Part shown: positions 1 to 5,437 of the stretch, piece after piece
Numbering within the stretch: the first letter of the stretch is position 1
How the letters are laid out: each line of letters opens with the position of its first letter
Assembly (NCBI GenBank): GCA_035279785.1
Contig: DATEHC010000101.1
Coordinates: 1-6,793, forward strand
From: 40CM-4-65-16 sp035279785
GTDB taxonomy: Bacteria; Chloroflexota; Dormibacteria; Dormibacterales; Dormibacteraceae
Length of the DNA: 6,793 nt
Direction: 5' to 3'
The notes under the pieces: generated by a model
What the model was told of the DNA's origin: nothing
The model's database searches: none
What the model saw: the letters and a program-made list of their open reading frames with translations, nothing else
Program-made: the position numbers and the translations under genes

Positions 1-633
1 ACCGCCGCGCTCACCGTTGTGGCGGGGCCTGTCCTGAGCAGCGGAACCCGCGAGATCGCTTTTGACACGTCCTCGAACAAGCTTTTCGCGATCACGTTCA
101 ACCTGACCCCACCCCAGCCGGCGAAGTTCGTCCAGGTCGACGCGACGACGGGAACCGCGATCCCGTTGGGCGCGTACGACTTCGGTTTCTTCCTCGAGCC
201 GGGGATCGCCATCAACCCCAACTCGCACACCGTATTTGCGACCCAGGATGTTTTCGATCCAACGCACGGTCCAATCACACACATCGCTTCGATCGACGAG
301 TCCACCGGCGCCGGGGTCCTGGGTGCATCCACGAACACAACCATCGGAAACCTGCTGTTTGTCGCGCCCTCCATCACTGCCGCCAGCATCATCGCCGACG
401 TCCAGAACGCGCTGGCCTCCGGCGCGATCGACAATCCCGGCATCGCCAACTCGCTGCTGAAAAAGCTCGAACACGCCGCGTCCGCTCGCAGCGCCGGTGC
501 CTGCGGCGGCGCCGCGAATATCTACAACGCCTTCATCCACGAAATCAGCGCTCAGCGGGGCAAGCACATCGCGACAGCGACGGCCGACCAGTTCATCGGC
601 GAGGCGCGGTTCCTGATCGCGAACTGCCCGTAG
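1..633 (+). CDS. 3' part of a secreted beta-propeller-like protein with C-terminal FIMAH-like domain (5' end outside window)
   Basis: The frame is open from base 1 and ends at TAG 631-633, giving 210 visible residues. A GTG at 19 is an internal codon, because the frame continues upstream, so the real start lies outside the window. The first ~115 residues carry two copies of a ~50-residue pattern. Each begins with an 'IAF/IAI' strand plus a D/N-P-like turn, then a 'LFA/VFA' strand, and ends in 'D-x-TG-x-x-x-x-LG'. This is typical of YncE/DUF4394-like beta-propeller blades. From about residue 129 there is a helical module with 'ALASGAIDNPGIANSLLKKL', 'YNAFIHEISAQRGKHI' and 'ADQFIGEARFLIANCP', which matches what I know of the FIMAH domain found at C-termini of exported bacterial proteins. 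Two cysteines (about residues 168 and 209) fit a disulfide in an exported protein. The ligand is unknown. The gene converges on the M23 peptidase gene 25 bases away. Confidence 0.7.
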   Translation, partial: TAALTVVAGPVLSSGTREIAFDTSSNKLFAITFNLTPPQPAKFVQVDATTGTAIPLGAYDFGFFLEPGIAINPNSHTVFATQDVFDPTHGPITHIASIDESTGAGVLGASTNTTIGNLLFVAPSITAASIIADVQNALASGAIDNPGIANSLLKKLEHAASARSAGACGGAANIYNAFIHEISAQRGKHIATATADQFIGEARFLIANCP

Positions 634-636
634 ATG

Positions 637-648
637 AAGCGATCGCTT
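637..648. repeat. 12-bp perfect palindrome between convergent genes
   Basis: AAGCGATCGCTT reads the same on both strands and occupies most of the 25-base gap between two convergent stop codons (TAG at 631-633 on +, TAG at 661-659 on -). As RNA it could form only a 4-bp stem around a GATC loop, so it is a weak terminator candidate at best. No U-tract follows on either strand. Function is not shown. Confidence 0.3.
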
Positions 649-658
649 TCCTGGACGA

Positions 659-1288
659 CTAAAACCGCGCTGCGCGCGGCAGGCGGACCGGCGGCAGGTG
701 CGACTCGATGAACGCCGTCGGGTCGACGAACCTGTAGGGGAACGCCGGGAAACCCGAGCACGCGCCCGGCGGCAGCGCGCCGTTCCACGCGTGCGACTCC
801 ATGTCGCCGTTGAACACCGCGAAATGAAAGTGCGTCCTGTCGCCCATGTCCGCGACCGATGCGAACACCTCTCCGCGCGTAACTCGCGTGCCGACCGCAA
901 CACCAGATCGCAGCCACACGTGCCAGTACTGCGTGATCACGGGGCCAGTTGACAGCTGATGACGGATCAACACGCCACCGCGAAACTGCGGATCGATCAA
1001 GTAGCCGGCGATGACTCCATCCGCGGCCGCGGCCACGGGCTCGCCCACTGTCGCGACCTCGTCGGTTCCGGTGTGCAGCCACACCGCGCCCGAAGCACAC
1101 GTCCGTAAGGCAACGCCGTTGCAGTACCGCCACCGGCTCCCGAAACCCAGGCAATGTGGCGACCACGCAGCGAGGGGGTACTGGAACTGATCCTGCGGCG
1201 GCGCCGGCGGAGCCGGCGCTTGAGCCGCGGGCGCGGGCTGCGCCGCAGCCATCAGCATCGCCACGATGATCGCGATCCAGGACCCCAC
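659..1288 (-). CDS. Secreted M23-family (LytM-type) metallopeptidase
   Basis: This gene encodes 209 residues. The GTG start at 1288 is directly followed by a hydrophobic stretch (residues 3-16, IAIIVAMLMAAA region) that reads as a signal peptide or N-terminal anchor. An Ala/Pro-rich linker (residues 17-31) comes next. The catalytic module spans about residues 65-160. It has the zinc motif H-x-G-x-D (H72, G74, D76), the mid-domain histidine in YWH (H123), and the terminal H-x-H in THFHF (H153, H155). This is the full M23 zinc and catalytic set. The family hydrolyses peptide bonds in peptidoglycan crosslinks or, if regulatory, activates other hydrolases outside the membrane. Four cysteines (46, 56, 64, 177) could form disulfides. 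There is no LysM, SH3 or coiled coil, so targeting is unclear. It stands alone, divergent from the 86-residue gene and convergent with the FIMAH-type gene. In-frame GTG and ATG codons at residues 9 and 11 are alternative starts, but they would cut into the signal sequence. Confidence 0.85.
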   Translation of the reverse strand: MGSWIAIIVAMLMAAAQPAPAAQAPAPPAPPQDQFQYPLAAWSPHCLGFGSRWRYCNGVALRTCASGAVWLHTGTDEVATVGEPVAAAADGVIAGYLIDPQFRGGVLIRHQLSTGPVITQYWHVWLRSGVAVGTRVTRGEVFASVADMGDRTHFHFAVFNGDMESHAWNGALPPGACSGFPAFPYRFVDPTAFIESHLPPVRLPRAARF

Positions 1289-1300
1289 TTTCTTAACCTA
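1289..1300 (-). promoter_or_regulatory. Possible -10 element for leaderless transcription of the M23 peptidase gene
   Basis: On the minus strand TAGGTT (1300 to 1295) fits the TAnnnT form of a sigma-70 -10 box and lies six bases before the GTG start. No clear Shine-Dalgarno is visible. That spacing would place the transcript start at or next to the start codon. No convincing -35 is seen. This is inference from position only. Confidence 0.25.
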
Positions 1301-1335
1301 ATCCGCCCCGCCCGGTCGCATACTTCTCCCCCTCC

Positions 1336-1596
1336 ATGGAAGTCACCGCCGAGTTCCACGGTCTCATCGTCCACAGCCGCGGCCACCTGTCGGACAACGA
1401 GCTCCGCGAGATCCAGGAGTTCGTGGAGGGCCGCGACTTCAACCTCGCGCTCGAGACCTTATGCGGATTCCTCATCGACCGCAACCGCAAAGTCAACCAC
1501 GAGCTCTTCATCAGGATCCACAGCCTGGGCGAGCGCCTCGATGGCGTCGATCCGTCCCTGGTCGAGAGCGTCAGGGCGATCGTCGAGCCAGGCTGA
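1336..1596 (+). CDS. Small MafI-like (putative immunity) protein, 86 aa
   Basis: The gene runs from ATG 1336 to TGA 1594-1596. The protein is acidic and helical, without signal peptide or membrane segment, so it is presumably cytoplasmic. Its core, 'FNLALETLCGFL' (residues 35-46), is followed by 'LFIRIHSLGERLDGVDPSLVESV'-type helices (57-79, D69/D72 region). This recalls the 80-100-residue MafI family of immunity proteins, which share an '(W/F)xxALExLCDxL' helix and a later 'IxxLGxxLG' helix. This is recognition by pattern, not a search result. Known MafI-type proteins neutralise secreted polymorphic toxins. No toxin, RHS/YD repeat or adhesin gene lies beside it, so the role may differ or it may be an orphan immunity gene. 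No Shine-Dalgarno is evident: the 18 bases before the ATG are pyrimidine-rich. A poor -10-like CATACT sits at 1319-1324. The last 26 bases overlap the end of the convergent coxL-type gene. Confidence 0.7.
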   Translation: MEVTAEFHGLIVHSRGHLSDNELREIQEFVEGRDFNLALETLCGFLIDRNRKVNHELFIRIHSLGERLDGVDPSLVESVRAIVEPG

Positions 1597-3820
1597 TCGC
1601 TTCCCAAACTCGCATCGGGTTCAGCGGCATATCGATGTGGCGCACTCCAAGGTAGGAGACGGCGTCGACGACCGCGTTTTGCACCGCCGGCGTCGAGCCG
1701 ATCGTCCCGGACTCGCCCACTCCCTTGGCGCCCAGCGGATTGTTAGGGGTCGGGGTTTCCATGGAGATCGTTTCGACCGCCGGTATCTCGCCGATGGTCG
1801 GCACGGCGTAGTCGGTCAACGTTCCTGTGCGCGGGTTGCCATCCTCGTCGTAAACGACCTCCTCATACAGCGCCTGGGCGACGCCTTGCGCCACCCCGCC
1901 GTGGATCTGGCCTTCGACGAGCATCGGATTGAGAACCGTGCCGCAGTCGTCCACCGCGACGTGACGGATCGCTCGTGCCTCGCCCGTCTCGACGTCCACC
2001 TCGACCACGGCCACGTGGCAGCCGAACGGAAACGTCTGGTCGAACTGGTAAAAGTCTTCCTCGGCGCCTAGCGGGGCGCGCGACGCAAGCTCGGCCCAGG
2101 TGACCAGCGAGCCCGGCACACCGCGCACGCCGAAGCCACCATCCTTCCTTTCTATGTCGTCGACGCTTGCCTCGAAGTGGTGCGCCGCAGCGTCACGGGC
2201 CTTCTCGATCAGCGATACGCATGCGGCGCGCACCGCGCTGCCGCCAATCTGCAGCGACCTCGAGCCGTAGCTGCCGTCTCCGGACGCAACCACGCCTGTG
2301 TCCGATGAAAGGACTCGGATGCGATCGGGCGGCACCCCAAGCGCCGCGGATGCGACCTGAGCAAAGGCGGTCTCGTGACCTTGTCCGCTCGGCGTCGTCC
2401 CGGCGTGGATCGTGAACGAGCCGTCCGGCTCGGCCTTCGCAGCGCCGTGCTCTCCCGGGCTGCCCACGCCTGTGACCTCGACGTAGCACGAGATGCCGAT
2501 CCCCAACTGCAAGCGGTCTCCCCGCGCACGTCGTGCGCGTTGTTCCGCACGGAGGCCGTCGTAGCCGGCGACCTCGAGCGCGGCCTCGAGCGCCCGGCGG
2601 TAGTCGCCAGAGTCATACGTCATGCCGGTGGCAGTGGCGTAGGGAAAGTCACCTTCGATGAGGTTTCGCCGGCGCAAATCGGCCGGATCCATCTCGAGCT
2701 CTAAGGCGAGCATGTCCATCGCGCGCTCGATAAGGGCGATCGCCTCGGGGCGGCCGGCGCCTCGATACGCCGAGACCGTCGTCGTGTTGGTCGTCGCGAT
2801 CTCCACACGGACGTGGACCGCTGGGATGGCGTAAACGTTGGGCGACATCTGAGCGGTGTAGGTCTGGATCGCGGTGCTCCAGACAACGGGGTAGGCGCCC
2901 ACGTCGCTCGTGATCGTGGCCTCGATCCCGACGACCTTTCCCTCCCTCGTCGCGCCGAGGGCCACGTCCTGGATCTGAGCCCGACCGTGGGTCATCGCAG
3001 TGAGGTTCTCGCTTCTGGACTCGACCCACTCCACCGGGCGTCCGAGCCGGTGGGCGAGTGCCGCAACAATGCTCTGCTCGGGGTATGTCGCGAGCTTCGC
3101 TCCAAACGCGCCGCCGACGTCCGGCGCGATGACGCGAATCTTTTCTTCGGGTATCCCAGTGATCTCCGACACCGAGAACCTCACGCTGAAAGGAACCTGA
3201 GTGGAGGCCCACATCCGAATGCCGCCGTCACCGTCCGGCTCAGCGGCGACCGCGTTGGCCTCGAGCGGCACCGCGGCCAGGCGCTGGTTTACGAACCGAG
3301 CGCGTACGACGACGTCTGCGCGGTCGATTGCTCCGGGTTCGCCGAGCTCCGTCGTGGAGACCCTGTTGTCGCCCTTGCCCGCGTGCACAAGCGGGCTTCC
3401 TGGCGCCAGCGCGGCGATCGGGTCGACAACTGCTTGTAACGGCTCGTACTCGACTGCGACCGCCGCGGCCGCGTCAGCGGCTTGACCGCGCGTCTCGGCC
3501 ACAACGACCGCGACGATGTCGCCCACGAATCGCACCACCTCCGACGCGATTGGGGGGCGCGCGAGCGCATCGGCCGCCGGCGCCTCGTAAGGCTTGAGGC
3601 CCAGGTCCTGCGCCAGGTAAACGCCGGCCACTCCCGGCATTCCGGCGGCCGCCTCGACGTCGATCGATCCGATTCGGGCGTGCGCCAGCGACGTGCGCAC
3701 GAACGCGGCATGGAGCCATCCCTCCCCCGCGACGTCGGCCGTGAAGCGTCCCCGGCCGGTGACCAGTCGAGGGTCTTCACGGCGCTTGACCACGCCACCG
3801 CGGCTCGCCTTGACCGCCAT
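1571..3820 (-). CDS. Xanthine dehydrogenase-family molybdopterin-binding subunit, form II CoxL-like
   Basis: The protein has 749 residues, slightly shorter than the ~800 of form I CoxL. I chose the ATG at 3820 because the family's N-terminal pattern (KRREDPRLVTGRGRFTAD, residues 12-29) starts just after it. The open frame extends 161 codons further upstream only by running antisense through malQ. Order of elements: a/b hammerhead domain (about 18-130, including RFVGDIVAVVVAE at 97-109); the conserved TQ (T207-Q208), probably the cofactor-contacting glutamine, 31 residues before the Phe of the next motif as in xanthine dehydrogenase; VGGAFGAK (235-242); AYRGAGR (351-357); SGQGHET (478-484); and GAKGVGESG (697-705) with the likely catalytic Glu703. 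AYRGAGR is the form II signature, whereas form I CO dehydrogenases have AYxCSFR. The subunit would bind Mo-molybdopterin cytosine dinucleotide and hydroxylate or oxidise a small substrate such as an aldehyde, heterocycle or possibly CO; the substrate cannot be read here. No FeS (CoxS) or FAD (CoxM) subunit gene adjoins it on either side. Confidence 0.93.
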   Translation of the reverse strand: MAVKASRGGVVKRREDPRLVTGRGRFTADVAGEGWLHAAFVRTSLAHARIGSIDVEAAAGMPGVAGVYLAQDLGLKPYEAPAADALARPPIASEVVRFVGDIVAVVVAETRGQAADAAAAVAVEYEPLQAVVDPIAALAPGSPLVHAGKGDNRVSTTELGEPGAIDRADVVVRARFVNQRLAAVPLEANAVAAEPDGDGGIRMWASTQVPFSVRFSVSEITGIPEEKIRVIAPDVGGAFGAKLATYPEQSIVAALAHRLGRPVEWVESRSENLTAMTHGRAQIQDVALGATREGKVVGIEATITSDVGAYPVVWSTAIQTYTAQMSPNVYAIPAVHVRVEIATTNTTTVSAYRGAGRPEAIALIERAMDMLALELEMDPADLRRRNLIEGDFPYATATGMTYDSGDYRRALEAALEVAGYDGLRAEQRARRARGDRLQLGIGISCYVEVTGVGSPGEHGAAKAEPDGSFTIHAGTTPSGQGHETAFAQVASAALGVPPDRIRVLSSDTGVVASGDGSYGSRSLQIGGSAVRAACVSLIEKARDAAAHHFEASVDDIERKDGGFGVRGVPGSLVTWAELASRAPLGAEEDFYQFDQTFPFGCHVAVVEVDVETGEARAIRHVAVDDCGTVLNPMLVEGQIHGGVAQGVAQALYEEVVYDEDGNPRTGTLTDYAVPTIGEIPAVETISMETPTPNNPLGAKGVGESGTIGSTPAVQNAVVDAVSYLGVRHIDMPLNPMRVWEAISLARRSP

Positions 3821-3868
3821 GCGCGCGAGCCTATCAGCCGCTAGGCTGATGCCGTTGCGAGCGCTGGC
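3821..3868. promoter_or_regulatory. Divergent coxL/malQ control region with overlapping inverted repeats
   Basis: These 48 bases separate the ATG of the minus-strand coxL-type gene from the GTG of malQ, so both promoters must lie here or inside the genes. Two perfect inverted repeats share bases. ATCAGCC (3833-3839) pairs with GGCTGAT (3844-3850) across a 4-base spacer. AGCCTA (3828-3833) pairs with TAGGCT (3842-3847) across 8 bases. The latter places a TAnnnT hexamer, TAGGCT, on each strand. On the minus strand it lies seven bases before the coxL ATG, a leaderless -10 arrangement. On the plus strand it lies 21 bases before the malQ GTG. The repeats could be an operator controlling both directions. 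No regulator gene is in view and no -35 is convincing. Confidence 0.4.
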
Positions 3869-5437
3869 GTGACCTCCGAACGCGCGCGCCGCTGGGGCGT
3901 CGTGCCCGAGTATTTCAGCTGGCAGGGCGAGGTCATCCACACGTCGCCCGAGACCGAAGCGGCGATCCTCGAATCGATGGGCGCCACGTCCGATGACCCC
4001 CCAACCCTGGAGGCCCCACACATTCCCGACGAGCCGTGCGCGCCGGCTCCAGAACGAGCGTGGGGATGGGCGGTGCAGGTCTACGCCCTGCGCTCCCGGG
4101 AAAGCTGGGGCATCGGAGACTTCGCCGACCTGAGGCGATTCGGTCGCTGGGCGAAGAGCATCGGCGCGTCGCTTGCGCTCCTCAACCCGCTGGGCGCGCA
4201 GCTGCCGACGCTGCCCTACGAGCCGTCGCCTTACTACCCGTCCACGCGGCGCTTCCGCAACATCGTCTACCTGCGCATCGAGGACATCGACGGCGCACAC
4301 CACGCCGACATCTCAGCGCTGCGCGAGCAGGCGCTGGCGCTGAACCGCAATCGGATCATCGACTACGACCGCGTCTTCGAGCTCAAATCGGCGGCGCTGA
4401 AAAAGGTCTTCGAATCAGCGCCCCGCCGGCGCGGGATCACCTCCTACGTCGCGCGCGAGGGGGCCGCGTTGCGCGAGTTCGCCAACTTCAACGCGGACCG
4501 CGACGTCACCGGAGGCACGGCGGAGTTTCACGTCTGGGTCCAGTACCAGCTCGACCGGCAGCTGGCTCGTGCGGCCCGCGAGATCGGGCTCATCACCGAC
4601 GTCCCCGTCGGCTTCAACCCCGAGGGTTTCGACGCGAGGCGATTCGCCGGGGCGTTCGCTCCACGCATCTACGTCGGCGCGCCACCGGACGAATTCTTTC
4701 GCGACGGACAGGACTGGGGCCTGCCTCCGCTCGATCCGTGGAAGCTGGACGACGCGAGATGGATCCCGTTCCTCGACGCCATCCGGGCAGCCGGAAGGCA
4801 CGCCGCCGGAATCCGGCTGGATCACGTCATGGGCCTTTTCCGGCTCTTCTGGATTCCCCAGGGAATGTCACCCGCGCAAGGCGCCTACGTGCACTACCCG
4901 TCGGAGGCGCTTCTCGCGCTGCTGGCCCACGAGAGCCGGCGCGCGAAGGCGTTCGTCGTTGGCGAGGACCTTGGGCTGGTCGAGCCCGTGGTGCGCGAGC
5001 GGCTGCATGCCAAGGGGTCGCTCTCCTACCGCCTGCTCTGGTTCGAAGATTCGCATCCGGCGGAGTGGCCCTACGACGCGGTTGCGGCGGTCGGTACGCA
5101 CGACCTGCCGACCGTCGCGGGAATCTGGACGCGGAGCGAACCGGAGCATCGGCTGCATCATCTGCGGGACAAGCTCGCGAACATGACGCACATGCCCGAC
5201 GACGCGAATCCGATCGACGTTGCCGTCGAGGCGTATCGCCATATCGCGCACGGCCGGCCCAGAATCGCGCTCGCGTCGCTCGAGGATGCGCTCGGCGTGC
5301 ATGAACGGCCGAATGTCCCCGGGACCACGGTCGAGATGCCGAACTGGCGTCTCGCGCTCCCGCAACCACTCGAGGAGATCGAGAATGCTGCGGGCGTCCA
5401 GCGCATCGCAACCGAGATGAGGGCCGCCGGAAGGTGA
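3869..5437 (+). CDS. malQ: 4-alpha-glucanotransferase (amylomaltase, GH77)
   Basis: The enzyme cleaves an alpha-1,4-glucan and transfers the segment to another glucan or glucose, disproportionating maltodextrins in the cytoplasm. It has 522 residues. An in-frame TAG at 3842 leaves GTG 3869 as the only reasonable start, and the N-terminal family pattern (GVVPEY..WQG...TSPET..AILESMG, residues 10-38) follows at once. Barrel motifs: VQVYALRSRESWGIGDF (69-85), SPYYPSTRRFRN (120-131), and GAPPDEFF..GQDWGLPP (270-287). The catalytic set is complete: nucleophile D318 in RLDHVMG, acid/base E366 in VVGEDLG, and transition-state Asp D412 in GTHDLPT. The last motifs and QGAYVHYP (337-344) resemble the E. 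coli/actinobacterial MalQ type. That type is ~690 residues because of a beta-sandwich between the N-terminal pattern and the barrel; here only ~30 residues join the two. The C-terminal PGTTVEMPNWR (484-494) is normal. The gene is translationally coupled (4-base overlap) to the GH13-type gene downstream. Confidence 0.95.
   Translation: MTSERARRWGVVPEYFSWQGEVIHTSPETEAAILESMGATSDDPPTLEAPHIPDEPCAPAPERAWGWAVQVYALRSRESWGIGDFADLRRFGRWAKSIGASLALLNPLGAQLPTLPYEPSPYYPSTRRFRNIVYLRIEDIDGAHHADISALREQALALNRNRIIDYDRVFELKSAALKKVFESAPRRRGITSYVAREGAALREFANFNADRDVTGGTAEFHVWVQYQLDRQLARAAREIGLITDVPVGFNPEGFDARRFAGAFAPRIYVGAPPDEFFRDGQDWGLPPLDPWKLDDARWIPFLDAIRAAGRHAAGIRLDHVMGLFRLFWIPQGMSPAQGAYVHYPSEALLALLAHESRRAKAFVVGEDLGLVEPVVRERLHAKGSLSYRLLWFEDSHPAEWPYDAVAAVGTHDLPTVAGIWTRSEPEHRLHHLRDKLANMTHMPDDANPIDVAVEAYRHIAHGRPRIALASLEDALGVHERPNVPGTTVEMPNWRLALPQPLEEIENAAGVQRIATEMRAAGR

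Noticed and set aside
637..648. GCGATCGC core as a HIP1-type cyanobacterial repeat
   Set aside because: I notice only this single convincing copy in the window, whereas HIP1-rich genomes carry the octamer about once per gene. The neighbouring genes do not point to cyanobacteria.
1191..1255. GC-rich near-palindromic stretch that could be a hairpin or terminator
   Set aside because: It lies inside the coding sequence for the Ala/Pro-rich linker of the M23 protein. GCG/CCG codon runs explain it, and no T-tract follows.
1154..2071. A 305-codon plus-strand open frame overlapping the M23, MafI-like and CoxL-like genes
   Set aside because: Its product is low-complexity Ser/Arg-rich and then Arg/Asp-rich, and it crosses three better-supported genes. 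It is a composition artefact.
3821..4303. 161-codon N-terminal extension of the CoxL-like protein
   Set aside because: The extension is antisense to the malQ 5' end and resembles no part of the family. The family's N-terminus begins right after the ATG at 3820.
5098..5115. GTHDLPT in MalQ instead of the GTHDN(D/T)T of Thermus-type enzymes, as a possible active-site change
   Set aside because: HDLP is the normal form in E. coli-type and actinobacterial MalQ. The catalytic Asp is kept, so this is not an anomaly.
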